39,756 bases of DNA from Acidimicrobiaceae bacterium. Its GTDB lineage: Bacteria > Actinomycetota > Acidimicrobiia > Acidimicrobiales > RAAP-2. The stretch is taken from positions 66,943 to 106,698 of the forward strand of contig PLON01000069.1 of assembly GCA_003142095.1 (NCBI GenBank), in the 5' to 3' direction. This document shows, one piece after another, positions 8,591-17,162 of the stretch. The translations under genes were made by a program, and so were the position numbers. The notes beneath the pieces were generated by a model. The model worked only from the letters and a program-made list of their open reading frames with translations. It was not told where the DNA came from and did not search any database. The first letter of the stretch is position 1, and every line of letters begins with the position of its first letter.

Positions 8591-9435
8591 ACCAGGCGCT
8601 TCGCAATTCCGGCCACGAGCGCTGACGCGGCCGAATCGTCGTACGTGAGATAGAGCGACGGCTCGACGAGTTCTAGTTCCATGACGAGCCAGCCCTTTGT
8701 CGACGCGACGAGATCGACGCGCGCGTAGAGCAGATCGTCCATCTTCATGGTTGAGAGCACCTCGGTGGCGTAGGCAATGGCGTCCGCTTCGCCAAGAGCG
8801 GGCGACATCCGTTCGCGTCGGTAGAGAAAGTCGCGGTCGTCTTGGGCGACGTCCAACATGGCGCCCTTTCTCATGGCGTGCGAATACGCGCCATCAATGA
8901 AGATCAACGCCCGCTCGCCGAGCGTGTCGACGCTGTGAATGTAGGGCTGAATGAGCACGTCGCGACCGGCGGCGTGCAGTTCTTCGACGTGGCGCATTGC
9001 CACGTCGAGCTCGTTCGCGCGATAGCGCGCAGCGTCGAGTGATCCCGCTCCCACGCACGGCTTCACCACAAAGTCCGCGCGGTCGCCAAAGTCGAAGTCG
9101 GAACTCTCGCCCACCGCGCAGAAGCGCGAGGGAATGATGCCTAAGCCGTGGGCCTCAAGGTCAGCCAGATAGTGCTTGTCCGAGGAGTACTCGACGATCG
9201 CGCTCGGATTCTCGAGGTGCGCAACGGAGCGCGCCCACTGGAGAAAGTCGCTGCGACGCGATGGATAGTCCCACGTCGAGCGGATGACGACGAGGTCGTA
9301 GTCATTCCAGCGAACAGCGTCGTCGTCCCAGACAACGAGGTCGGCCGATACTTCAAACTCGCCCAGTGCGCCAAAGAGGCGCGGATTGTCGGGGTCGTCC
9401 GCCCCCTCACAGGTGACGACAGCGACGCGACTCAC
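8587..9435 (-). CDS. ATP-grasp domain ligase (RimK/DcsG-like), coupled to nuoN
   Basis: A soluble 282-aa ATP-grasp protein. The N-terminal part has the pre-ATP-grasp pattern RVAVVTCEGADDPDNPRLF, a run ending WDDDAVRW, then YDLVVIRSTWDYPSRRSDF, typical of the COG0189-related group that includes the D-cycloserine ring-closing enzyme DcsG. The nucleotide-binding core includes DFVVKPCVGAGS, DVLIQPYIHSVDTLGERALIFIDG, and the Mg-binding end ARVDLVASTKGWLVMELELVEPSLYL. It would join a carboxylate to an amine or similar group with ATP; the substrate is unknown. The frame stays open far upstream into nuoN, but the GTG at 9435 gives a 4-base overlap with the nuoN stop and begins exactly where homology starts. 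It is probably the last gene of the nuo transcript. Confidence 0.82.
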   Translation of the reverse strand: MSRVAVVTCEGADDPDNPRLFGALGEFEVSADLVVWDDDAVRWNDYDLVVIRSTWDYPSRRSDFLQWARSVAHLENPSAIVEYSSDKHYLADLEAHGLGIIPSRFCAVGESSDFDFGDRADFVVKPCVGAGSLDAARYRANELDVAMRHVEELHAAGRDVLIQPYIHSVDTLGERALIFIDGAYSHAMRKGAMLDVAQDDRDFLYRRERMSPALGEADAIAYATEVLSTMKMDDLLYARVDLVASTKGWLVMELELVEPSLYLTYDDSAASALVAGIAKRLV

Positions 9436-10907
9436 GGCAAGAAGAGCAACGTCGCGTGCTGCACCCACGCCGCGAGCGGACCGGGCCAGAGACCAAAGAG
9501 GATGGCCACGATGACGCCCACGGCAATCACGGTGGCACTCAGCACCGGCACGTGAATGCGAGTCCCTTCGACGTCGTCGTCGGCGTAGAGGGCCAGGGCG
9601 AAGCGCAAGTAGAAGTAGGCGGCGATCGCGGCCGAGAGTAAGGCGACCAGTGCGAGCGCGCCACCGCCAGAGTCGATGACGGCGGCCAGCACGGTGAACT
9701 TCGCGTAGAAGCCAACGGTGAGAGGCGCACCGAGTTGGGTGAGCAACAGCACCGTTAACGCAGCCCCCAGCCAGGGTTGGCGTCGCGCGAGCCCGCGGTA
9801 ATGGCCGATGTCGTGATTCACGTCGCCACGTCCGCCGACGAGAGTCACAATCGCGAAGGTCGCCACAATCACCGGCGCGTAGGTCAACACGTAGAACAGA
9901 GTCGCGGCGACGCCACGGGCGTCTCCGGCCCAGACGCCCATCAACATGAAGCCGGCCTGGTTGATCGAGGAGTACGCGAAGAGCCGTTTCACGTTGCGCT
10001 GCACGAGCGCCACGGACGCTCCGACCACGCAGGTCACGATGATGAGGACGAAGAGAATCGGGCGCCACGTGTCGAGCTGTGTCCCGAGCGCAGAGATGAG
10101 AACCCTCAACAGCGCGGCGAAGGCCCCGACCTTGACAATGGAGGCCATGACCCCGGTGACGGGCGTCGGCGCCCCTTCATACACGTCGGGTGACCAGGCG
10201 TGAAAGGGCACCGCCGCGACCTTGAAGGCGAAACCGACGAGGAGCAGTCCCCCACCGGCGTAGAGGAGACCCGGGTGCAACAAGACGTTCTGGCTCAGAA
10301 AGTACGAGATCGACGACAAGTTCGTCGACCCCGTCGCGCCGTAGACGAGGGCCGCGCCGTAGATGAAGATCGCCGAGGCGAATCCGCCGAGCAAGAAGTA
10401 CTTGAGCGCCCCTTCGTCCGAGGTCGAACGGTGCCGGTCGAAGCCGACGAGCACGTAGAGCCCGATGGAGAGGATCTCGAGTCCGAGGAAGATGACGATC
10501 AGGTCATTGGCCTGAACCATCAACAGCGCGCCCGCGCTCGAGGCGAGGGCCAAGATGTGAAAGTCCGCGCCCGCGATGCGCTCACGCTTCGCCCAGTCGT
10601 GGGCCACGAAGGCCGAGAGCAACATGGCCAACGCGATCGCCACGTTTCCGACGACGGAGAACCCATCCAACACCACGGCGTGCGCAACGCTCGTCGTCGC
10701 GCCGTGGTGCGCGATGTACGACCACTGGAACACCGCGTACACGAGCACGGCCACCGACGCCGCGGCCGTGACGCCCGTGGAGACGTTGAGGGCCACTTTG
10801 TCCGAGACCAGAGCGCTCATCAGCAAGAGCACGATGCTCGCGCCGAAGAAGGTGAGGACCGGCAAGAGCGCCAGGTAGTGAATGCTCGGAATCACGAGGC
10901 CGGTCAC
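9432..10907 (-). CDS. nuoN: NADH-quinone oxidoreductase subunit N
   Basis: An antiporter-like membrane subunit of complex I, 491 aa, hydrophobic throughout. Family landmarks are the segment IVIFLGLEILSIGLYVLVGF, the proton-channel Lys region GFAFKVAAVPFHAWSPDVYEGAPTPVT, and LFAYSSINQAGFMLMGV. It would form one of three proton half-channels in the membrane arm. The GTG start overlaps the nuoM stop by 4 bases, and its own stop overlaps the GTG of the ATP-grasp gene. Length is normal for the family. Confidence 0.96.
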   Translation of the reverse strand: MTGLVIPSIHYLALLPVLTFFGASIVLLLMSALVSDKVALNVSTGVTAAASVAVLVYAVFQWSYIAHHGATTSVAHAVVLDGFSVVGNVAIALAMLLSAFVAHDWAKRERIAGADFHILALASSAGALLMVQANDLIVIFLGLEILSIGLYVLVGFDRHRSTSDEGALKYFLLGGFASAIFIYGAALVYGATGSTNLSSISYFLSQNVLLHPGLLYAGGGLLLVGFAFKVAAVPFHAWSPDVYEGAPTPVTGVMASIVKVGAFAALLRVLISALGTQLDTWRPILFVLIIVTCVVGASVALVQRNVKRLFAYSSINQAGFMLMGVWAGDARGVAATLFYVLTYAPVIVATFAIVTLVGGRGDVNHDIGHYRGLARRQPWLGAALTVLLLTQLGAPLTVGFYAKFTVLAAVIDSGGGALALVALLSAAIAAYFYLRFALALYADDDVEGTRIHVPVLSATVIAVGVIVAILFGLWPGPLAAWVQHATLLFLP

Positions 10908-12403
10908 TTGGCCACCCCCGTCGCCGACACGTGGTGGATCAGTTGCTGCACCGAGGGCGTGATGCGATCAAGGACGGGGTGGGGAAAGACACCGAGCGCC
11001 ACGATGAGTACGACGACCGGCACCAGGACCCAGCGTTCTTTGGTGGTGGCGTCGGGGATCTCCGCGTTGACGCCGGTCGCTCGACCGTGAAAGACGCGCT
11101 GGTAGGCCCAGAGCAAGTACGCCGCCGCGGCGACGACACCGGTCGCGGCAACGGCGCCCCACCACGCGTGGGTCGCGAACGTGCCGACGAGGATCAAGAA
11201 CTCACTGACAAATCCCGACAGTCCCGGCAGACCAAGGGAGGCCATCATGACCACCGTGAAGAGCGCGGCGAGCACCGGAGCGGGACCCTGCAAGCCCGTC
11301 AGATCCTTGATCTGGTACGAACCGCGGCGCTTCTCGATGAAACCGATGAGGAGGAAGAAGCCGATCGTGATAACGCCGTGGTTGAACATCAACAGCACGG
11401 CGCCAGTCGTGCCGATGGTTGAGCCCGACATGATGCCCAGCGTGATAAAGCCCATCTGGGCGAGCGACGAGTATGCGACGAGTCGCTTCAGGTCCGGCGT
11501 GGCGCACGCCACGAACGAGCCATACAAAATACCGATGACCGCGAGGGTCAGGAACAGCGGCCGCATCGTCACGAGCGCCAAGGGAAAGAGCCCGACCGCG
11601 AAGCGCAACAGTCCGTAGGAGCCGAGCTTCGCCAATAGCGCCGACAGTTCAATCGATCCACCGGTGGGAGCTTCCGCGTAGGTGATCGGTGACCAGGTGT
11701 GCAACGGCCAGATCGGTGACTTCACCGCGAAGGCCACGGCGAAGGCGAGAAAGAGCCACACCGACACACCGTGGGTCAGGACCGTTGAGGTCAGGGCGCT
11801 GTCGGAGAAGGTCAGGGCACCGGCCGTCTGATGCTGGTGCAAGAAGCCGAGATACAAAATGCCGATCAGCAAAAACGCCGACCCGCTGAAGGTGTAGATG
11901 AAGAACTTGAGAGCCGCCTTCGCGCGCTGGGCGCCGCCCCAGCCAGAGATGATGAAGTAGCTCGGCACCAGAGTGAGCTCGAAGAAGATGAAGAACTCCA
12001 ACACGTCGTGACTGACGAAGCTCGCCATCGTGAAGGAGGTCAGCAACAACATCCACGCGACGAACGACGGTTCACGGCGACGCTCGCGCGCGCCCAGCAG
12101 CGCAAGGGCCAAGACCAACGTCGTCAAGACGATCATGACCAGAGAGATCCCGTCGAGTGCGACGTCGTAGGCGAGCCCGAGAGGTGCCGAGAGCACGTGT
12201 CGCGACATGAAGTCGAAAGTGCCCGCGCCTTTGATGTGGTTGTTGTAGAGGACGGCTACGACAATCGACAGCGCGAATTCGACAACGGCCGTTCCGACCC
12301 CGACGATGTAGGACGCGCCCTCGGTTTTGCGAACGAGCATGGCGGCGAGCGCCCCGACGAGGGGCACGACGATGAGCACGGCGAGATAGATCGAGGAGTG
12401 CAT
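10904..12403 (-). CDS. nuoM: NADH-quinone oxidoreductase subunit M
   Basis: The second antiporter-like subunit of complex I, 499 aa and polytopic. Recognisable stretches are LEFFIFFELTLVPSYFIISGWG (channel Glu region), AFAVKSPIWPLHTWSPITYAEAPTGGS (key Lys and the loop shared by NuoL/M/N), and KRLVAYSSLAQMGFITLGI. The ATG at 12403 follows the nuoL stop with no gap (TAGATG), and its stop overlaps nuoN by 4 bases, so translation of the three antiporter subunits is tightly linked. Confidence 0.96.
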   Translation of the reverse strand: MHSSIYLAVLIVVPLVGALAAMLVRKTEGASYIVGVGTAVVEFALSIVVAVLYNNHIKGAGTFDFMSRHVLSAPLGLAYDVALDGISLVMIVLTTLVLALALLGARERRREPSFVAWMLLLTSFTMASFVSHDVLEFFIFFELTLVPSYFIISGWGGAQRAKAALKFFIYTFSGSAFLLIGILYLGFLHQHQTAGALTFSDSALTSTVLTHGVSVWLFLAFAVAFAVKSPIWPLHTWSPITYAEAPTGGSIELSALLAKLGSYGLLRFAVGLFPLALVTMRPLFLTLAVIGILYGSFVACATPDLKRLVAYSSLAQMGFITLGIMSGSTIGTTGAVLLMFNHGVITIGFFLLIGFIEKRRGSYQIKDLTGLQGPAPVLAALFTVVMMASLGLPGLSGFVSEFLILVGTFATHAWWGAVAATGVVAAAAYLLWAYQRVFHGRATGVNAEIPDATTKERWVLVPVVVLIVALGVFPHPVLDRITPSVQQLIHHVSATGVAK

Positions 12404-14275
12404 CTAGTGAACCCTCGCAACGAGGTAGACAATGATGACGGCAAAGCCCATCACCATGGCGAGCGCGTACTGGCGCACGAAGCCCGACTGGATCTTTCGC
12501 AGGCCCTCCGCGCTGTTGCGGATCGCGACGGCGACCCCGGTGACGGCGCCGTCGATCACCTGGGGCTCCACGACGGTGTCGCTAAATACGGCGACCTCAG
12601 TGAGCGGGCGACCAATGGTTGCGTCGTAGGCGTCGTCCCAGTACCAGACGTGTTCGAGAAACTTCGACTCGAAGCGTTCCCCGACCGTCAGGTCGTGCCA
12701 GATCGTGAAGGCCGCGGCGAGTCCAATCAGCGCCGCCACCACGTCAACGGCCGCGAGTACCCACTGCTCGGTCGTCGAAGCGGCCGCGACGGCGGGCACG
12801 TAGCCAAAGACCGGATTCAAGAATCCCGCGAGAGACGACGCGTGCGCCCAGGGCAGATCGATGATTCCGCCGATGATGGCGAGCACGCTCAACACGACGA
12901 GCGGCAACGTCATGACCCACGGCGATTCGTGCGGGTCGTGACGGTCCTTCTCTTCGCGGAAGCGCTCGGTACCACGGAAGGTCAGAACGAAAAGGCGGGT
13001 CATGTAGTACGCCGTGAGTATCGCCGTCACCACGCCGAGCGCCCAAAGGAACTTGTTGTCCGCGAAGACCTTGGTGAGTACGTCGCCCTTCGCGAAGAAG
13101 CCCGAGAACGGCGGGATGCCGATGATGGCGAGCCAGCCCACCATCAGGGCCGGGAACGTAAGCGGCAGATACTTCGCCAACCCGCCCATCTTTCGCAGGT
13201 CCTGTTCGCCGTCGAGCGAGTGAATGACCGAGCCGGCGCCGAGGAAGAGCAGCGCCTTGTAGAAGGCGTGGGCCACCATCAAGAAGATCGCGGCCGAGTA
13301 GGCACCGACGCCGACGGCGAGCACCATGTAGCCAATCTGCGAGACCGTCGAGAACGCGAGGACCTTCTTGATGTCTTGCTGCGACGTGGCAATCGTGGCC
13401 GCGACGAAGGCCGTGAGGCCACCGATGACGGCGATTGCGGCGCGTCCATCAGCCGACATCGTGAGAACCGGCGACATGCGCACGAGCAGGTACACGCCGG
13501 CCGTCACCATGGTCGCGGCGTGAATCAACGCTGACACGGGCGTCGGGCCCTCCATGGCGTCGGGCAACCAGTTGAAGAGAGGAATCTGCGCGCTCTTGCC
13601 GGTCGCGGCGAGTAGTAACGCCAACACCGTCAAGGTCGCCACGGTCGGCGACAGCGTGCCCGCGACGTGGAAGATGCCGAGGTAGTTCAGCGTGTGGGTG
13701 TGGTGAAAGAGCAGGAACATCGCGATGAGCAGCCCAAAGTCGCCGACGCGGTTGTAGAGGAAGGCCTTCTTCCCCGCCGACGCCGCACTGTCTTTGGTGA
13801 AGTAGTAGCTCACGAGCCAGTAGGAACAGACTCCGACGCCCTCCCAGCCCACGAACGTCAGCAGCAGGTTGTTCGCGAGCACCAACAGCAGCATGGAGAA
13901 GACGAAGAGGTTGAGGTACAAGAAGAACTTGCGAAAATCCTTCTCGCCGTGCATGTAGCCAATGGAGTACAAGTGAATGAGCGCGGAGATGCCAGTCACG
14001 AAGAGACACATCGTGATCGAGAGCGGGTCCACCAGCAGGGCCGCCGGTACGTGCAGGGAACCGACATTGATCCAGTTGAAGAGGTGGATCGTTACTTCAC
14101 GGTTCGAACGGTGCAGCACCATAAAGAAGGTGACGACGGCGAGGATGAACGACGCCGCGACGACGCCGGTCGCTATGGCGCCGAGAACCTTCTCCTTCAG
14201 CGCCGGACCCATCATGAGGACGAAGAGGTACCCGACGAGCGGCAACAGGAGGAGCAACGTGGCGGTCGGTGCCAT
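12404..14275 (-). CDS. nuoL: NADH-quinone oxidoreductase subunit L
   Basis: The distal and largest antiporter-like subunit of complex I, 623 aa, with many membrane helices and the C-terminal lateral helix region expected for NuoL. Landmarks: LTFVGWEGVGVCSYWLVSYYF, KKAFLYNRVGDFGLLIAMFLLF, KSAQIPLFNWLPDAMEGPTPVSALIHAATMV (conserved Lys and the quinone-antiporter loop) and KKVLAFSTVSQIGYMVLAVG. The ATG at 14275 sits one base past the nuoK stop. A long open frame on the opposite strand here is a composition shadow, not a gene. Confidence 0.96.
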   Translation of the reverse strand: MAPTATLLLLLPLVGYLFVLMMGPALKEKVLGAIATGVVAASFILAVVTFFMVLHRSNREVTIHLFNWINVGSLHVPAALLVDPLSITMCLFVTGISALIHLYSIGYMHGEKDFRKFFLYLNLFVFSMLLLVLANNLLLTFVGWEGVGVCSYWLVSYYFTKDSAASAGKKAFLYNRVGDFGLLIAMFLLFHHTHTLNYLGIFHVAGTLSPTVATLTVLALLLAATGKSAQIPLFNWLPDAMEGPTPVSALIHAATMVTAGVYLLVRMSPVLTMSADGRAAIAVIGGLTAFVAATIATSQQDIKKVLAFSTVSQIGYMVLAVGVGAYSAAIFLMVAHAFYKALLFLGAGSVIHSLDGEQDLRKMGGLAKYLPLTFPALMVGWLAIIGIPPFSGFFAKGDVLTKVFADNKFLWALGVVTAILTAYYMTRLFVLTFRGTERFREEKDRHDPHESPWVMTLPLVVLSVLAIIGGIIDLPWAHASSLAGFLNPVFGYVPAVAAASTTEQWVLAAVDVVAALIGLAAAFTIWHDLTVGERFESKFLEHVWYWDDAYDATIGRPLTEVAVFSDTVVEPQVIDGAVTGVAVAIRNSAEGLRKIQSGFVRQYALAMVMGFAVIIVYLVARVH

Positions 14276-14276
14276 C

Positions 14277-14582
14277 TCAGCCCTTCAACTCAGTGAGATC
14301 GTCCACCGACGTGGAAGATCGCCGGCGAAAGACCGCGACCACGATGCCGAGCCCGACCGTGACCTCGGCCGCGGCGACAACCATGACGAAAAAGACGCTG
14401 GCCTGACCGGCGATGTCGCTCATGGTGCGTGAGAACGTGACGAAGGTGAGGTTGGCGGCGTTCAACATCAGCTCCAGACACATGAACATGATGAGGGCGC
14501 TGCGTCGCGTCAAGAGACCGAAGGCGCCAATCCCGAAGAGCAGCGCCGCGACGACGAGGTACCAGGCGGCGGGGACGTTCAT
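14277..14582 (-). CDS. nuoK: NADH-quinone oxidoreductase subunit K
   Basis: A small membrane subunit of complex I, 101 aa, with three predicted helices. The middle helix carries the functional Glu in [21 protein letters not shown], and the third has [22 protein letters not shown] with the second conserved Glu. It starts with ATG at 14582, overlapping the nuoJ stop by 4 bases. Length and residues are standard, so the assignment is firm. Confidence 0.95.
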   Translation of the reverse strand: MNVPAAWYLVVAALLFGIGAFGLLTRRSALIMFMCLELMLNAANLTFVTFSRTMSDIAGQASVFFVMVVAAAEVTVGLGIVVAVFRRRSSTSVDDLTELKG

Positions 14583-15166
14583 GAACCGACCTCCTCATCA
14601 CTGGTCTCGTCAGTGGCCTCTCGAGTGGTTGCGCGTTCGCGTCGTGCGAGAAGCACAGCGCCGACAACGGCAATGACGAGCAAGAGCGACGTCGCCTCGA
14701 AGGCGTAGAGGTACGTCGTGAAGACGGCCGTACCAAGCTGCTTGACGTTGCCCTGGCCCTTCGCGAGCGGACCCGTGACTGATGTCGCCCCGGTTACCCA
14801 GTGCGACGAGGCCATCAGCGCAATGAGTCCACCAATGGTGATGACGACGCCAGCAATCGCGAAGCCACGTTGACCGACGAGCGGTTCGACGTCGCTCTTC
14901 GAGCCGTACCCGACCCCCAAGAACATGATGACGAACAAGAACAGTACGACGATGGCTCCGGCGTAGACGATGATCTGTGCGGCCGCGAGAAAATCTGCCG
15001 ACTGCGCCACGAACGCCACGGCGACACCGAAGAGAGTCATGATGAGCGACAACGCCGCGTGCACCGGGTTCTTCAGCGTAATGACGCCGAGAGCGCCGAC
15101 AAGAATCAGAATCGTCGAAGTCGCGAAGATCACGAAGTCCGGGATGGCGTAGTTCGTCGCGATCAC
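14579..15166 (-). CDS. nuoJ: NADH-quinone oxidoreductase subunit J
   Basis: A membrane subunit of complex I, 195 aa. It has the conserved [22 protein letters not shown] segment, the helix [28 protein letters not shown] (pi-bulge helix of the family) and a charged C-terminal tail rich in Glu, Asp, Arg and Thr. The GTG start overlaps the nuoI stop by 4 bases, and the stop overlaps the nuoK ATG. Confidence 0.95.
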   Translation of the reverse strand: MIATNYAIPDFVIFATSTILILVGALGVITLKNPVHAALSLIMTLFGVAVAFVAQSADFLAAAQIIVYAGAIVVLFLFVIMFLGVGYGSKSDVEPLVGQRGFAIAGVVITIGGLIALMASSHWVTGATSVTGPLAKGQGNVKQLGTAVFTTYLYAFEATSLLLVIAVVGAVLLARRERATTREATDETSDEEVGS

Positions 15167-15921
15167 TTCTCGGCCTTGTCCTTCTTACGCTGGGCCATCT
15201 TTTCGCGCGCCATGGTCATCATTCCCTGCACGCCTCGCTGGTCGTCGTTGACGTCGATCGGGTTGAGATGACGGAAGAAGGCGCGACGCAACTGCTTCGA
15301 TCCGGTGCCCGCGTCGTCGCGGTTCGCGCTCTGGCCACCCTCGGGGGCCTTCACGCCCATGCCGAGGTCGCCCGTCCACTGCACGACCCCTTCGAAGCTG
15401 GCGTCACCGGCGGGCGACGTCGCGCGCATCCAGCCGCCGGTCATCTCGGCTTCGCCCTCGCGCCAGTCTTCCCACGGCAGGCGCTTCGGGTAGCCCTGGT
15501 CGTCGACGACCAGTTCGGCCTTCGTGTAGATCGCGTCGGCACGGCTGGTGAAGGAGAACTCGAACATCTTCGACTCGGTGATGGCCTGCGTCGGGCACGC
15601 CTCCACGCAAAGGTCGCAGTGGATGCAGCGCAAGTAGTTGATCTCGTAGATGTAGCCGTAGCGCTCGCCCGGGCTGACCGGGTGATCCGGCGGGTTGTCG
15701 AGCCCGCGCACGTAGATGCAGTTGGCCGGACAGACTCCCGCACACAACTCGCAGCCAATGCACTTCTCCATGCCGTCTTCGTAACGGTTCAACACGTGTC
15801 GCCCGTGCTGGCGCGGCTGCTTCGGGCGCTTGGCCTGGGGATAGCTCACCGTGACCGGCATACGGGCAACGTGTTGAAGCGTGAGTTTGAAGCCGCCAAA
15901 GAAGTTGAGAGGTTTGGCCAC
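15163..15921 (-). CDS. nuoI: NADH-quinone oxidoreductase subunit I (two [4Fe-4S] clusters)
   Basis: The ferredoxin-like subunit joining the peripheral arm of complex I to the membrane arm. Two cluster motifs are intact: CIGCELCAGVCPANCIYV (about residues 54-71) and CIHCDLCVEACPTQAI (about 99-114), for clusters N6a and N6b. The protein is 252 aa, roughly 40-80 residues longer than many bacterial NuoI proteins. The extra part is a polar C-terminal tail (from about 165) ending in a Lys/Glu-rich run. Longer tails are known in actinobacterial NuoI. The first base of its start codon is the last base of the nuoH stop. Confidence 0.96.
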   Translation of the reverse strand: MAKPLNFFGGFKLTLQHVARMPVTVSYPQAKRPKQPRQHGRHVLNRYEDGMEKCIGCELCAGVCPANCIYVRGLDNPPDHPVSPGERYGYIYEINYLRCIHCDLCVEACPTQAITESKMFEFSFTSRADAIYTKAELVVDDQGYPKRLPWEDWREGEAEMTGGWMRATSPAGDASFEGVVQWTGDLGMGVKAPEGGQSANRDDAGTGSKQLRRAFFRHLNPIDVNDDQRGVQGMMTMAREKMAQRKKDKAEK

Positions 15922-17162
15922 TACTCCTCCACTTCTTCTTTATCGGTGAATGCGCGAAGCACGTGTCCGGGAAGCGGGCGCTGGCCAATCGGCGGCAACA
16001 CCGATTCGGCGCCCGTCTCGCGCGACCGACCCAAGACGAAGGCGCGCCCCAAGACAACGGAAGCGAAGAGGACCGCGGCGGCCATCAAGAGACCCCAGGC
16101 CGGCTTGATGATGAAGCCGGCAACCACGAGCATCCAGCCGAGGCTGAGCGGAATGAGTCGCTTCCAGCCAAGGTCCATGACCTGGTCGTAACGAAAACGC
16201 GGGAGAGCCGCGCGGAACCAGACGTAACAGAAACAGAAGATGATGGTCTTCACGACGAACCAGAGGATCGGGAAGATCCACCTGAGGTGCGAGACCGGCG
16301 GGACCCATCCGGCGGGACCTCCAAAGAAGAGCGTCACGATCATGGCCGACATCGTGATCGTGTTCATGAACTCGGCCATGTAGAAGAGGGCGAAGCGAAC
16401 CGAGGAGTACTCGGTGTTGAAGCCCCCCACCAGTTCGCTCTCGGCTTCGACGACGTCGAAGGGCGGTCGGTTGAGCTCGGCGGTGATGGCGATCCAGAAG
16501 ATGATGAAGGGAACGAATCCGAGACGAATGACGTTCCAGTGCCAGATTTCCCCGCCCTGGGAGAGCACGATGTTGTGGGTGCTGAGAGAACCGGTAATCA
16601 GGACGACCGTGACGATCGTAATGCCGAGCGCGGCTTCGTAGCTGATCATCTGGGCGCTCGCTCGCACCGCCGAGATGAGCGGATACTTCGAGCCCGAGGC
16701 CCAGCCCGCGAGCATGACGCCGTACACCGAAATGCCCGACATGGCGAGCATCAACAAGATGCCGATCGGCGGGTTGGCGATTTGGAGCATCACGGCGTGA
16801 CCGGCGATGTGGATCGTCCCGCCGACGGGAATGATGGCGAAGGTGATGATCGCGGGCACCAGCGCCAGGTACGGCGCCAACTTGAAGACGAAGCGATCGG
16901 CCTGGTCGGGAATCAGGTCTTCCTTAAAAAACAGCTTGAGGCCGTCGGCGAGGGTCTGCAAGATACCGAACGGACCCCAGCGCTGGGGTCCGATGCGACT
17001 CTGCATGTCGGAGATGGCCTTGCGCTCGAACCAGATCATCATCGTGACGGCGCCCATCAAGGCGCCAAAACCGACGAGCAGGCGGATCAACAAGATGAGG
17101 ATGTCGATGCCGCTGACGTGGCCGTGCACGAAGAGCGGGTCGACGGTGGCGAGCCAGGTCAC
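15921..17162 (-). CDS. nuoH: NADH-quinone oxidoreductase subunit H
   Basis: The membrane subunit at the quinone-binding junction, 413 aa. Landmarks are WFERKAISDMQSRIGPQRWG, LADGLKLFFKEDLIP, the acidic loop around ELNRPPFDVVEAESELVGGFNTEYSS, and the C-terminal FCYVWFRAALPRFRYDQVMDLGWK. A tail of about 40 residues after the last helix is hydrophilic. The GTG start overlaps the nuoG stop by 4 bases. Confidence 0.96.
   Translation of the reverse strand: MTWLATVDPLFVHGHVSGIDILILLIRLLVGFGALMGAVTMMIWFERKAISDMQSRIGPQRWGPFGILQTLADGLKLFFKEDLIPDQADRFVFKLAPYLALVPAIITFAIIPVGGTIHIAGHAVMLQIANPPIGILLMLAMSGISVYGVMLAGWASGSKYPLISAVRASAQMISYEAALGITIVTVVLITGSLSTHNIVLSQGGEIWHWNVIRLGFVPFIIFWIAITAELNRPPFDVVEAESELVGGFNTEYSSVRFALFYMAEFMNTITMSAMIVTLFFGGPAGWVPPVSHLRWIFPILWFVVKTIIFCFCYVWFRAALPRFRYDQVMDLGWKRLIPLSLGWMLVVAGFIIKPAWGLLMAAAVLFASVVLGRAFVLGRSRETGAESVLPPIGQRPLPGHVLRAFTDKEEVEE

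Noticed and set aside
9436-10068. Upstream extension of the ATP-grasp frame
   Set aside because: The extra residues are Arg-rich shadow sequence inside nuoN. The GTG at 9435 overlaps the nuoN stop and matches the family start.
10200-11090. 296-codon open frame on the plus strand
   Set aside because: It is antisense to nuoN and nuoM and charged low-complexity; no start signal.
11831-13534. 567-codon open frame on the plus strand
   Set aside because: It lies antisense to nuoL and nuoM, which are clear. Its translation is a low-complexity run of Arg, Asp, Glu, Gly and His, as expected opposite GC-rich coding DNA.
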